Below are positions 24,329-33,654 of a DNA stretch of 62,928 bases, piece by piece. The notes beneath the pieces were generated by a model. The model saw only the letters and a list, made by a program, of their open reading frames with translations. It made no database searches and was not told the DNA's origin. Origin of the DNA: Endomicrobiales bacterium (GTDB lineage: Bacteria > Elusimicrobiota > Endomicrobiia > Endomicrobiales > JAFGIL01); assembly GCA_016929635.1 (NCBI GenBank), contig JAFGIL010000035.1, positions 1 through 62,928 on the forward strand. Direction: 5' to 3'. A program made the position numbers and the translations under genes. Position 1 is the first letter of the stretch. Every line of letters begins with the position of its first letter.

Positions 24329-27300
24329 ATGAAAAGCAAATCGTCTTTATCATTCAAAATACAGAACATTCTTTATTGTTTACTAAGAAAAATCACCCTC
24401 ACCGTATTATTAACTACCTTAGTAATTACCCTATATAAACACCCCCTGTATGCAGCTGTTGACCTGGTTGTCAGCAGCATCACTTTCAGCGACGATAATC
24501 CCATCAGAGGAGAGAACATCCAGATCTATGCGGAGATAACGAACGAGGGAGGCACAGCTACAACCAACACCCCGGATTTCTATGAAGATACCGGAGCCAG
24601 CAATGAAGAATGGAGGATTGACACCGGCCAGCAGTGCGCCCAGTCTTTCAAGGTAAACGCAAAGATGCAGCTCCAGACTATATCTATATACTGCTATGAC
24701 TGCGGAAGTACCACAGGAGATACAATTACTATGGAGTTAAGAAGTGACAGTTCGGGACAACCCGGAGGTATATTAACAAGCGCACCTTCTTCCGGAGGCA
24801 CAACTCCGCACTGGGAAGATTTTTCTATATCGTATGAGCTTGAGGCAAATACAGTATACTGGCTTGTTGCCTCCAACGGGCAGTCTTCAAACGAGGGTTG
24901 GAAGTGGATATATGAGGAAGTTAACGGTTATCCTGACGGTGATTTTGCATGTAAAATGTTTGGAAGTTGGTACACTTCTGGAGGTGCTGCAGAAGCCTTA
25001 TTCAGGGTTACCGGAAAACCCATTTCAGTAAGGTTTCAGGACGGAGGCGTTCAGGTCGGAAGCATCCAGTATCTGTCAAATCCGCTGGTAAGCCTGGCTG
25101 TTGATTCCTCTACGGAAACATGGAACGCAAGCCCCGGCGGAAATCATACGATTTCTATAACAGTAGCTTATGCGGGAGACGAGCCTACAACAAGCAATAA
25201 TGAAACCAATACCATTTTTTACGTGTCCCAGTCACCGCCCGCAAATATTTCTAATTTGACAGCTTTAACCCACGCGACAGTTAACGGAGCAGTTACATTG
25301 GAGTGGACCGCTCCGGGCGAAGACCAGACAAGAGGCACAGTTTCGCAATACGAGTTGAAACATGCCGGGTATGGTTTAGCGACAACCGGAATGATAACTA
25401 ACGGTAATTACAGCGGTGCCGCAACATATGATTTTGCGTGGGACACAACCACCTTTCAATCCGCGGGAAATAAAGAAAGCATAACGGTTACGGGATTGAC
25501 GCGCGGAGCCACGTACTGGTTCGCATTAAAAGCCAGGGACGGTGACACTCCGCAGCGCTGGAACGTATGGAACTCCTCGGCAGATGCATCGAATATTAAC
25601 ACCTTATGCTCTGCGGAGGCGTATGACGAAGTCCCCCCTGCGCCCACTGTTCTTGTTTCAACCGTAGGAAGCAGCGGCGTAGCGGAAGTATTTCTTGAGT
25701 GGCAGCAACCGGCGTCTATGCCCGACGATTTCCTGTTCTACAGGGTTTACTGCGACTCCACAGACCCGTACAACTGGCAGGACCAGTTTGTTGTAACCGA
25801 GACAGTTGATACGCATTGTACCCATTCAAGCCTTAGTTATTTTAATACTTATTATTATCATGTTGTTACTGTTGATGAAGGCCCGAAGTTTGTGGAAAGT
25901 TCATACTCAAATACCACCTCCACCTGTTCAATCCCCCCTTACGCGCCGGCCGGGTTTGCAGGTACCGGTATTTCCACAGGTTCGATAAACTGGGCGTGGA
26001 CCGACACCGCTGGTAACGAATTAGGATTCCGGGTTAAAACCAGCACTGACGGATTACTTGTTGAACTGGGAGTTGACGTCGAGTCATGGATGGAAGTAAA
26101 TCTTGATTTGAACTCTCCGTACTCCAGATACGCTGAAGCTTATAACCTGCAGGGTTCGAGCCCTGCTGTGGCATACCCGGACCTTTGTTACACGCTGGCA
26201 AATCCGCCGACGAGCAGCTACGTGATAGGCGTAACCTCCGGCTCGGTAAGAGTCGGATGGTCAGCTAATTTTAATCCGTCATACACTGTCTGGGGCATAA
26301 TACATTCAACCGATAATTTTGTAACCAGCACATCACCGGTTATCCAGTTTGGAAACGGCATAACAGCAACAGCTTACACTGAAAGTAGCCTGCAGCCTTT
26401 GACAACTTACTGGTACAAGGTCTGCGCATATAACGGTGACGGAGAACCTACCGCATATGATGTTCTTCTTACTACCCGCACGGATCCCGGTCCTCCCGTA
26501 CCGCCTACGAACTTCGGAGGCACTCCCCTTTCAACCGGTTCGATACACTGGGAGTGGACGGATAATTCCGACGGAGGCTACAGGGAGCTGGGCTACAGGG
26601 TAAAGACCGACACCGGCGGAATAAGAGCGGAGCTCTCTGTTAATACAACATTCTGGAGCGAGTTCTCTTTGGGATTAAACGCCCCGTACACGCGCTACAG
26701 CGAGGCATACAACGAAGTCGGCTACACCGTAAGCAATTCAAGTATGAGATATACTCTGGCAAGCCCGCCTACGGGGAGTTATTTGGTTGACGTAACGCCG
26801 TATACAATTGATTTGGACTGGGGCTCGAACTACAACCCGGGATATACCAGGTGGGGCTTGGTTCGTTCCAAGAATAATTTCGCGACTAGTACAACAACGA
26901 TTCTGGATTTCAGCGATGCACAGACAGGCACATCATATTCAGACACGGGACTTGCTCCCGAAACCACCTATTGGTACAAGGTATGCGGATATAACGGAGA
27001 CAGCATACCCACAGCTTTTGATGTGCTTATTGTAACCGTGACCCTTCAGGCTCCTGCGACCGCACCCATAAATTTCTCCGGCGAAGCGCTCTCTGAGAGT
27101 TCAATACACTGGACCTGGGAAGATCAATCCGACAATGAGTCGGGTTTCAGGGTGGTTACCGATACGGGAGGCATAAGAAAGGATTTATCCCAAAATGTAA
27201 CTTTCTGGACTGAAACGGCTTTATCGGTAAATACCGAATATACAAGATACTGCGAGGCATACAACTTGACCGGAAGCAGCGCAAGCAACGTTGACATGAA

Positions 27301-29497
27301 ATATACGCTGGCAAGGCCCCCCACCAGTACTTACGTGTTAAATGTAGGAGCATATACGGCCGGGCTTGAATGGTATCCCAACCTTGATCCGGGCTGGACA
27401 GCATGGGGCATTCTGCAGTCCACGGATAATTTTAACCTGAATGTTTCAACAGCACTGCAGTTCAGCGACAACATCGTATCCACTACCCACACGGTTACGG
27501 GATTACAGCCTTTAACAACTTACTGGTTTATGGTCAGGGCATACAACGGCAACGGCATTCCCACTACTTTTGATATAGTTGTCGAAACAACCACGCTGAA
27601 AGGCGCTCCAGACGCACCTCTGGATTTTATCGGAGTTGCCCTCTCCACAGGTTCCATACTCTGGAGCTGGGTGGATAACTCCAGCGACGAAGACGGTTTC
27701 AGGGTGATGAGCGATGCCAATGATGTTTTGGTGGAGCTAAGCGCGGACGTAACGTGGTGGATAGAAACGGATTTAGAAGTGAATACCGCGTATAACAGGC
27801 ATTGCGACGCGTTCAGCCTGAGCGGCAGCAGTTCCAGTAACTCCGATGTTTGCTATACTTTTGCGAAACCTCCGGTTGATTCTTACATAATATCCAGGGG
27901 TACAACGTCCATTAAGCTGGGGTGGTCCAAGGGCGAAAATCCCGACGGTACCTTCTGGGGCGTAAAATATTCGTTGGATAAAGATAACTTCAGCTATATC
28001 ACGGTAGTTGATTATTTGAGTACTTATACCGAGTTGACGTTAACACATATTGATTTATTCCCGGGTGCTACGTATTACTACAAGGTACAGGCATATAACG
28101 GCGACGGGATAGAAACCGAATACGATGTGATGGTAGAGACGTGTACCATCGGAGTTCCCCCGCGCGCGCCCAGTGATTTTGTCGGAGTTGCGCTTTCAAC
28201 AACGTCAATATACTGGAGCTGGACGGACAATGCAAAATACGAACTCGGTTTTAGTTTAAAATCCGACAAAGGCGAGTTGATAGCATCATTAGCCATAAAT
28301 GCGTCTTATTACATAGAAACAGATTTAAAAGTTGACACCGCATACAGGAGGTATGTCGAGTCCTATAACTACGCGGGAAGCAGCGTGAGCAACTCGGACG
28401 TAAGGTATACACTGGCAAATCCCCCCTATAACGCACAGATAACCTCTGCTACATACCACAAATTACTTATTCAATGGGATGATACCCAGTCAACAAGGCT
28501 AAAAATAAATTACTCTTCGACGTCGCTGACGTCTTCGGATATACATACGAAATCCTGGGCCAACAACGTTTCGACCAGCCCTTACTGGCTGGACGGCCTG
28601 CATTTGAACAATCCATACTATCTGGAGCTGTGGGCTTACAACGGCGACCAGATACTAACCTCATCGAGCGTATTTGTAAACGGGAGCACACTGGATCTGC
28701 CCGCAAGCATAACAAAGATGTATTCCAACCTGGGCGGCAAACAGACGGTTGATAAGCTGATAAACGGCGTTACGGTACAGCTAAGCCTGGATGTCCCCGC
28801 AAACGCCGTAGGTAAGAATGCGTACGCCCTTATCAATACCAACGCAATGCAGAGCCCTGAAGTGGAAAGCCTCATAAATATTATCGCAGCAAACGCCCAG
28901 ATTCTGGAAGAAGACATGTTTTTGATAGAGGATTCGGTCGCGGAGTTCAACATGTATGATTTTGTCGGCACGTCAATTACGACTTTTGCGACTTATGCGA
29001 CCATAACACTCGGGTATCCTGACGCTGATAATGACGGTATAGTTGATGATGCAATTAACAACACAAAAGTCAGGGAAGAAGTTCTGGCTGTAGCAATGCT
29101 GGATTCCAATCTGCAGGAATGGGTGCACCTGACAAACAGTATAGTTGCTGAAGACGATAATTATGTGTCCTGCGATTTAAGCCATCTGTCGTTATATGCC
29201 ATCGTAAGCCTCGGGCCGGAATACGGAAAGACAACAAGGATATATCCTAATCCGTTTAAGCCGAACAGCAATCTCGGGCATACAACAATATATTTTGACA
29301 GGCTTGAGGTTGGTTCCGATTTGCGGGTTTATGACATATCAGGAAACCTTGTATGGAAAGCGGAAGACATTCAGACGGAAAGGGTCGAATGGGATGCCAA
29401 TAACGCATACGGCAGGAAAGTAGCCAGCGGAGTTTACATATTGTTAATGACCAAAGGCGGAAACAAGAAGTTAATCAACTTCGCGATAGTAAGATAG
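24329..29497 (+). CDS. Giant fibronectin-III repeat surface protein, T9SS-like cargo
   Basis: A 1,722-residue exported protein. A hydrophobic signal segment lies at about residues 20-42, then a CARDB-like domain from residue 44. A fibronectin-III domain covers about 300-420 and another 430-535. Five tandem repeats of about 185 residues follow (residues about 537-1455), beginning near nucleotides 25938, 26496, 27052, 27604 and 28156. Each repeat pairs an opening like STGSIxWxWTDN with a second half holding TTYWYKVxAYNGDG. The C-terminal 85 residues begin RIYPNPFKP and end KLINFAIVR. This is the look of the type A sorting / FlgD-like domain that marks cargo for type IX secretion in Bacteroidota. 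The next gene is PorV/PorQ-like. A weak TATAAT lies near 24270 and there is no clear ribosome binding site. Likely surface-attached or released; ligand unknown. Confidence 0.85.
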   Translation: MKSKSSLSFKIQNILYCLLRKITLTVLLTTLVITLYKHPLYAAVDLVVSSITFSDDNPIRGENIQIYAEITNEGGTATTNTPDFYEDTGASNEEWRIDTGQQCAQSFKVNAKMQLQTISIYCYDCGSTTGDTITMELRSDSSGQPGGILTSAPSSGGTTPHWEDFSISYELEANTVYWLVASNGQSSNEGWKWIYEEVNGYPDGDFACKMFGSWYTSGGAAEALFRVTGKPISVRFQDGGVQVGSIQYLSNPLVSLAVDSSTETWNASPGGNHTISITVAYAGDEPTTSNNETNTIFYVSQSPPANISNLTALTHATVNGAVTLEWTAPGEDQTRGTVSQYELKHAGYGLATTGMITNGNYSGAATYDFAWDTTTFQSAGNKESITVTGLTRGATYWFALKARDGDTPQRWNVWNSSADASNINTLCSAEAYDEVPPAPTVLVSTVGSSGVAEVFLEWQQPASMPDDFLFYRVYCDSTDPYNWQDQFVVTETVDTHCTHSSLSYFNTYYYHVVTVDEGPKFVESSYSNTTSTCSIPPYAPAGFAGTGISTGSINWAWTDTAGNELGFRVKTSTDGLLVELGVDVESWMEVNLDLNSPYSRYAEAYNLQGSSPAVAYPDLCYTLANPPTSSYVIGVTSGSVRVGWSANFNPSYTVWGIIHSTDNFVTSTSPVIQFGNGITATAYTESSLQPLTTYWYKVCAYNGDGEPTAYDVLLTTRTDPGPPVPPTNFGGTPLSTGSIHWEWTDNSDGGYRELGYRVKTDTGGIRAELSVNTTFWSEFSLGLNAPYTRYSEAYNEVGYTVSNSSMRYTLASPPTGSYLVDVTPYTIDLDWGSNYNPGYTRWGLVRSKNNFATSTTTILDFSDAQTGTSYSDTGLAPETTYWYKVCGYNGDSIPTAFDVLIVTVTLQAPATAPINFSGEALSESSIHWTWEDQSDNESGFRVVTDTGGIRKDLSQNVTFWTETALSVNTEYTRYCEAYNLTGSSASNVDMKYTLARPPTSTYVLNVGAYTAGLEWYPNLDPGWTAWGILQSTDNFNLNVSTALQFSDNIVSTTHTVTGLQPLTTYWFMVRAYNGNGIPTTFDIVVETTTLKGAPDAPLDFIGVALSTGSILWSWVDNSSDEDGFRVMSDANDVLVELSADVTWWIETDLEVNTAYNRHCDAFSLSGSSSSNSDVCYTFAKPPVDSYIISRGTTSIKLGWSKGENPDGTFWGVKYSLDKDNFSYITVVDYLSTYTELTLTHIDLFPGATYYYKVQAYNGDGIETEYDVMVETCTIGVPPRAPSDFVGVALSTTSIYWSWTDNAKYELGFSLKSDKGELIASLAINASYYIETDLKVDTAYRRYVESYNYAGSSVSNSDVRYTLANPPYNAQITSATYHKLLIQWDDTQSTRLKINYSSTSLTSSDIHTKSWANNVSTSPYWLDGLHLNNPYYLELWAYNGDQILTSSSVFVNGSTLDLPASITKMYSNLGGKQTVDKLINGVTVQLSLDVPANAVGKNAYALINTNAMQSPEVESLINIIAANAQILEEDMFLIEDSVAEFNMYDFVGTSITTFATYATITLGYPDADNDGIVDDAINNTKVREEVLAVAMLDSNLQEWVHLTNSIVAEDDNYVSCDLSHLSLYAIVSLGPEYGKTTRIYPNPFKPNSNLGHTTIYFDRLEVGSDLRVYDISGNLVWKAEDIQTERVEWDANNAYGRKVASGVYILLMTKGGNKKLINFAIVR
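25938..28700 (+). repeat. Five tandem 185-residue protein repeats
   Basis: Within the fibronectin protein, five units of about 552-558 bp follow each other. At the DNA level they are diverged, but the protein landmarks (SxxSIxWxW, Y-R-C/Y-E-A-Y-N, YTLAxPP, TTYWYKV, YNGDG) keep register. The divergence implies an old duplication held by selection on fold. Confidence 0.8.
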
Positions 29498-29508
29498 TCC
29501 AAGGAAAA

Positions 29509-31005
29509 ATGAAATATAAATATTTAATCACCATTTTAATAATGTGCTTAGCAGCCGGTGTGTTTGCTGCGGACAGTATCAACGAATACGCGGGAACCAC
29601 GAGCGCGCAGTTTTTAAGAATCGGAATCGGTGCGCGGCCTGCGGCGCTGGGCGAGTCCTACTGCGCTGTTTCAGACGATACTTACGGCGTGTTCTGGAAC
29701 CCGGCAGGTGCAAACAGGATAAATGCCGTGGAGTATGCGTTCAGCTACAATAAATGGTTTTCCGACATCGGCAAGGAAGTGGTGATGGCTTCCCTGCCGG
29801 TAAAATCAACAAGCACAGTTTCTTTCGGGATGATATACCTGCACGTGCCGAGCATGGTGAAATCTGATATATACGGAAACGATAAAGGCAAGTTCACAGC
29901 ATACAGCATGGCCGGTGTTTTATCGTACAGTTCCCGAATACACAGCGACAGCTTCGCATACGGTGTAAGCGTAAAATACCTGCAGGAAGGCATAGACACG
30001 GATAAAGCTGTAGGATATTGCCTTGACTTGGGCGGAATGTACTATGCAAGCAGCGACAGATTTTCCATAGGAGCATCCGTGCAGAACCTGGGCAGTAAGA
30101 TGAAGTTCGTAAGCGAGTCCTTTTCACTGCCCATGACATTAAAAACCGGATGCGCGTACAGGTTTAAAAATAATAAGGCTCTGATGTTATTTGACATAAA
30201 TAAAGCAACCGGAGAAGATATCAGATACAGCGCCGGGCTTGAATACAGCGTTTATAAAGCGCTTGCTCTCAGGGGCGGTTACAATACAGGAAACTCCTTT
30301 ACCTGCGGATTCGGGATTATGTATAAACTGCTGTTTTTTGATTACGCTTTCGTGCCTTACGGCGATTTAGGATATACCCACCGCGTTTCAACACGGATGA
30401 AGTTTGGTTATGAAGTTAGGCACAAATACCCGAAGGAAGAAAAGAAGACATCCGAAAAGAAAGCTGAAAAGCTTCCCAGCGGTATTAATTTTGTTTACGG
30501 GACAGTAGTTGATATTGACAAAAACCCGGTTGAGAATCCGACTGTAAGAATATCGCAGAACGGGGATGAGAGGCTTCGTATTATGGCTTATCCTTTAAAT
30601 ACCTATAAGACACCGGAGCTGGCTGTCGGAAAATATGAAATAAAAGTCTGGAAAACAGGATATATGCCCGAAATAAGAGATATAGTGATAACCGAGAACC
30701 AGGAGCCTTTGAAACTGGACTTTGAGCTTATTCCCGTAAGAGAAACCAATGCCGTTTACGGAAAAGTTGTAGACAGTGAAAATAATGCGCTTCAAAATGT
30801 TATTATTGAAGTGTTCCAGAAAGGCAAAAAGATATCAACCGTGTACAGCGGAGCGGATGGCAATTATTTGACGCCGGAGCTGCCTTTCGGAAACTATACC
30901 TTAAGGATATCCTCGGAGAACCATCATACCGAAAGAGTGAAATGCAAGATAGAAAGAGGAAGGCCGATTTTAATAAATATTCCGTTGGCACCGCTTAGCA
31001 GGTAA
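29509..31005 (+). CDS. PorV/PorQ family outer-membrane protein with two C-terminal beta domains
   Basis: A 498-residue protein. A signal peptide is at about residues 1-21 (ending AAGVFAAD). The PorV/PorQ (UPF0164) barrel follows to about residue 310, with the family opener SAQFLRIGIGARPAALGES and FWNPAG near 62. PorV carries type IX cargo at the outer membrane, and PorQ is a related component. After a lysine-rich linker come two similar beta-sandwich domains (about 325-405 and 410-495) of the carboxypeptidase regulatory-like type, VYGTVVDIDKNPVENPTV and VYGKVVDSENNALQNVII. Such an extension is not part of standard PorV. It follows the FN3 cargo gene by 11 bp with an AAGGA site, so the two are co-transcribed. 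Confidence 0.88.
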   Translation: MKYKYLITILIMCLAAGVFAADSINEYAGTTSAQFLRIGIGARPAALGESYCAVSDDTYGVFWNPAGANRINAVEYAFSYNKWFSDIGKEVVMASLPVKSTSTVSFGMIYLHVPSMVKSDIYGNDKGKFTAYSMAGVLSYSSRIHSDSFAYGVSVKYLQEGIDTDKAVGYCLDLGGMYYASSDRFSIGASVQNLGSKMKFVSESFSLPMTLKTGCAYRFKNNKALMLFDINKATGEDIRYSAGLEYSVYKALALRGGYNTGNSFTCGFGIMYKLLFFDYAFVPYGDLGYTHRVSTRMKFGYEVRHKYPKEEKKTSEKKAEKLPSGINFVYGTVVDIDKNPVENPTVRISQNGDERLRIMAYPLNTYKTPELAVGKYEIKVWKTGYMPEIRDIVITENQEPLKLDFELIPVRETNAVYGKVVDSENNALQNVIIEVFQKGKKISTVYSGADGNYLTPELPFGNYTLRISSENHHTERVKCKIERGRPILINIPLAPLSR

Positions 31006-31028
31006 TTGCCGTATAGGATAATACACAT

Positions 31029-31076
31029 AAAACAACACCGGGTGTTGTACTACAATACAACACCCGGTGTTGTTTT
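31029..31076. terminator. Bidirectional hairpin between convergent genes
   Basis: Two perfect 21-nt arms (31029-31049 and 31056-31076) flank a 6-nt loop. The arms end in AAAA/TTTT, so each strand's transcript has a stem followed by Ts. It sits between the convergent PorV-like gene and a response regulator gene. Each arm contains the AACACCGGGTGTT palindrome seen in other spacers. Confidence 0.8.
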
Positions 31077-31090
31077 AAGGGATTGTTTTT

Positions 31091-31474
31091 TTAGTTTTTA
31101 TTAGCGAGCTTTGATTTTACCAATGTCAGCAATAAATCGATTTTAATCGGTTTGTAAATGAATTCGCTGTCCGGGATAGTATATCCCAGACTTTTTAAAT
31201 GCCTTATATGAGTATCCGTGCCGACTCCGCCGCTTACTATAATTGTCGGGATGTCATTGCCTCTTGCGATTTCTATTACGTCTATTCCTGCTACGTGGGG
31301 CATCTTAAGGTCTGAAATTAATAAATCTACCTTTTGCCCTGATTGAATGGTTTCAATGGCTTCTCTTCCGCTGTGGCAGGGAATAGTTTTATAACCTTCT
31401 TTAGTCAAAATCTTCTCCAGAAGACCAACCATGTAGATTTCGTCATCAACGATTAAAATGCTTTTTGTTGTCAT
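31091..31474 (-). CDS. Single-domain response regulator
   Basis: A 127-residue CheY-like receiver domain. The acidic pair is in IVDDE near residue 8, the phospho-acceptor is the Asp of LLISDLKMP near residue 55, and the conserved Lys is in FIYKPIKID near 109. There is no output domain. The start codon shares one base with the stop of the HD-domain gene upstream (TAATG), so the two are translationally coupled and may work together. It closely resembles the regulator at 34823, including the IISGGVGTD stretch near residue 80. Confidence 0.9.
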   Translation of the reverse strand: MTTKSILIVDDEIYMVGLLEKILTKEGYKTIPCHSGREAIETIQSGQKVDLLISDLKMPHVAGIDVIEIARGNDIPTIIVSGGVGTDTHIRHLKSLGYTIPDSEFIYKPIKIDLLLTLVKSKLANKN

Positions 31475-32019
31475 TATAACCCCAATTCATTATTTATTTC
31501 CCCCATTGCTTCTAAACAGACTTTTATGAAATCTTCGAGAGCCATGCCGAACTCCCGGCAGCTTTCAATCTGTTGCCTGTTTGCGCCTGCAGCGAACCTT
31601 TTTTCCCTGAAACGCTTTATTATAAATTCGGCGTCTACCGCCTTTATGGCTTTCTGCGGATGCATTAATACGGATGCTACTATCAAACCTGTTAACGGGT
31701 CAAGGGCGTAGAGTACTTTTGACATATTGTCTTTTCTTTCCGTATGTCCTGGATGCGATTTAATGGCATCGAGTATCTCAGAAGGCACGTTGTGTGTGCC
31801 GAGTATTTCAGATGTTTTAAACCCGTGATTAGAAAAATCGTCTTTTGTAATTTCGTAATCCAGGTCATGCAGAAGGCCCGCTAGCCCCCACATATTCCGG
31901 TCCTCGTTGAACTTTTCCGACAGTTTTCTCATGCAGGACTCAACCGCCAGGCTGTGCTTTATCAGATTTTTATTGGAAATATGCGATTTTAAAAGATCAA
32001 ATGCGCTGTTTCTGTCCAT
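31474..32019 (-). CDS. HD-domain phosphohydrolase (HDIG type)
   Basis: A 181-residue HD-superfamily protein. The metal ligands are visible as HSLAVE near residue 22, GLLHDLDYE near 49 and the later SHPGHTE near 90 and Asp in YALDPLTGLI near 107. Small HDIG proteins often hydrolyse nucleotides or act in signalling; the substrate is not evident. It is fused translationally to a response regulator gene (TAATG overlap), which suggests a signalling role. It lies 3 bp downstream of the SPFH gene. Confidence 0.85.
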   Translation of the reverse strand: MDRNSAFDLLKSHISNKNLIKHSLAVESCMRKLSEKFNEDRNMWGLAGLLHDLDYEITKDDFSNHGFKTSEILGTHNVPSEILDAIKSHPGHTERKDNMSKVLYALDPLTGLIVASVLMHPQKAIKAVDAEFIIKRFREKRFAAGANRQQIESCREFGMALEDFIKVCLEAMGEINNELGL

Positions 32020-32022
32020 GGC

Positions 32023-32892
32023 TTATTCATTTTTAGAAGGAATATTTATTATAGGCGGCGATTTCATGTCTTCGGGAATAAAAATGATCGTATTGTTCGG
32101 AGAGTTCACCAGCTGTTTCATCATGTCTATCCTGTACCATTGCAGATACCTGTTTGTAAGCCCGGCCGCGATAATCTGGTTTGCGCTTTTTATTCCTTCC
32201 GCTTCGACAACTTTTCTTTCGCGCTCTTTCTTTTCTTTCAAAAGAACAAACTCCATTTTCTGTGCTTCCTGGTCTGCTGCAAGCTTGGCGTCAATGGCCT
32301 CCATCAGCCGTTTAGGGAGTATTACGTTTCTCAATAATATTTTTTCAATAACAACACCCCTGTCTTCCGTAAATCCTTCTAAAAAGGATTCTATGTCACT
32401 TATAACATCAGCTCTTTTTTCCGTATATATCCCGGAAGCTGTGTATTTTACAACCGCATCTCTTATTGCAGTCCTAAGCGCAGGCCTGACGATCTTTTTT
32501 TCGTAGTTTGGGCCAATGGTTTCATAAACCCTTGGAGCCTCTTGCGGAAGAAGCTTATACCAGGCAGTCAAGTCCAGCCTTACATTCAGGCCCTCTTTTG
32601 TAAGAGCGTCAATCGCGTCGTCTCCCTTAATGTGGCCTTCGGCTGTTGCCACACTCATTGTGTATTCTTCTGTTCTTACACTCATTTTAACTACGTTTGC
32701 AAGAGGATTGATTATATGGAATCCATTGTTAATTGGTTGTTTGCGCACTTTACCGAAGAATATTACTACTCCTACGTAGCCCGGCGGGATAATGACTACA
32801 CTTTTTACAAGTACCAGCAGGCATAATATGGAAATTCCTACAATCATTCCTAAACCGCTTCCTATTTTTTTTGTTAATACGAACTCGTCCAT
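32023..32892 (-). CDS. SPFH / prohibitin-family membrane protein
   Basis: A 289-residue band-7 protein. One N-terminal membrane helix lies at about residues 12-33 (GMIVGISILCLLVLVKSVVI), followed by the SPFH opener VIIPPGYVGVVIFFGKV. A prohibitin-type core spans about residues 35-200. A charged coiled coil (about 205-245, EAQKMEFVLLKEKKERERKV) precedes a C-terminal hydrophobic patch. Such proteins form large ring-shaped membrane scaffolds that often hold FtsH-type proteases. No protease gene is adjacent. The start has an AAGGAGGAAG site. It sits in a run of closely spaced genes with the TrmH methyltransferase and HD protein. Confidence 0.9.
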   Translation of the reverse strand: MDEFVLTKKIGSGLGMIVGISILCLLVLVKSVVIIPPGYVGVVIFFGKVRKQPINNGFHIINPLANVVKMSVRTEEYTMSVATAEGHIKGDDAIDALTKEGLNVRLDLTAWYKLLPQEAPRVYETIGPNYEKKIVRPALRTAIRDAVVKYTASGIYTEKRADVISDIESFLEGFTEDRGVVIEKILLRNVILPKRLMEAIDAKLAADQEAQKMEFVLLKEKKERERKVVEAEGIKSANQIIAAGLTNRYLQWYRIDMMKQLVNSPNNTIIFIPEDMKSPPIINIPSKNE

Positions 32893-32915
32893 CTTCTTCC
32901 TCCTTATTTTAAGTT

Positions 32916-33653
32916 TTACTGATTTTTATTCCTGTAATCATAAAGCAGAATTGCCGCTGCAACTGCCGCATTGAGCGACTCGGTGTTATCCGAAACGGGT
33001 ATCGAGACAATTTGTTTTGCTGCAGAGTTTAGCTTGCAGGATATCCCGTGTGCTTCGTTCCCGATGGCAAGTATGAAACTTACAGGCCAGCTGAAATCCT
33101 CAAGCTTTTTGCCTTTTTTATCGGCAGCGATGATTGTAAAATCTTCCAATTCCGATACGTCTTTGATTTTTATTATATCGATTTTTTCCAGGCTTCCCGT
33201 TGCGCTGCGTGCAACTTTCGGCGAAAACGGGTCAACGCATCCCGGAGTTATAATTATGCCTTTTACTTTAAAAGCACATGCGGAACGGATAATAGTGCCC
33301 ATATTTCCCGGGTCCTGCAATGCATCCAGAAGCACGTAGGTGGAATTTTTATCCAACGAATCGGCTTTATATGTGGAAAAGCCCGATACCGCAATTACAC
33401 CCTGCGAGTTTTCTGTAGAAGATATTTTACAAAATATTTTGTCCGGCAGCGAATATGTTTTTGAAACTTTTATGTTTAAGGAGTTCGCTTTTTCCCGGAC
33501 GTACAATTCTTTTAAGTTTTTGCTGTTTTGGAGCGCACGGACCCCTTCAATAACGTATTCCCTGCACTCGTGGCGGTAATCCTTATCGGCAATAAGTTTC
33601 TTTATATGTTTGATTTTCTGGTTTTCCGCTGATGATATTTTTACAGTATCCAT
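32916..33653 (-). CDS. TrmH/SpoU-family RNA 2'-O-methyltransferase
   Basis: A 245-residue SPOUT methyltransferase. The N-terminal substrate-binding part (about 1-80) has QKIKHIKKL and YVIEGVRALQ. The knotted catalytic domain has ALQDPGNMGTIIRSA near residue 108 (motif 1), ILAIGNEAHGIS near 190 (motif 2) and VSIPVSDNTESLNAAVAAAI near 213 (motif 3). It should methylate ribose in rRNA or tRNA using AdoMet; the exact site is not readable. It begins 1 bp after the stop of the TPR gene. Confidence 0.92.
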   Translation of the reverse strand: MDTVKISSAENQKIKHIKKLIADKDYRHECREYVIEGVRALQNSKNLKELYVREKANSLNIKVSKTYSLPDKIFCKISSTENSQGVIAVSGFSTYKADSLDKNSTYVLLDALQDPGNMGTIIRSACAFKVKGIIITPGCVDPFSPKVARSATGSLEKIDIIKIKDVSELEDFTIIAADKKGKKLEDFSWPVSFILAIGNEAHGISCKLNSAAKQIVSIPVSDNTESLNAAVAAAILLYDYRNKNQ

Positions 33654-33654
33654 A

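Noticed and set aside
26140-26170. tRNA-like GGTTCGAGCCC box
   Set aside because: It lies inside the fibronectin protein coding frame and has no acceptor stem partner.
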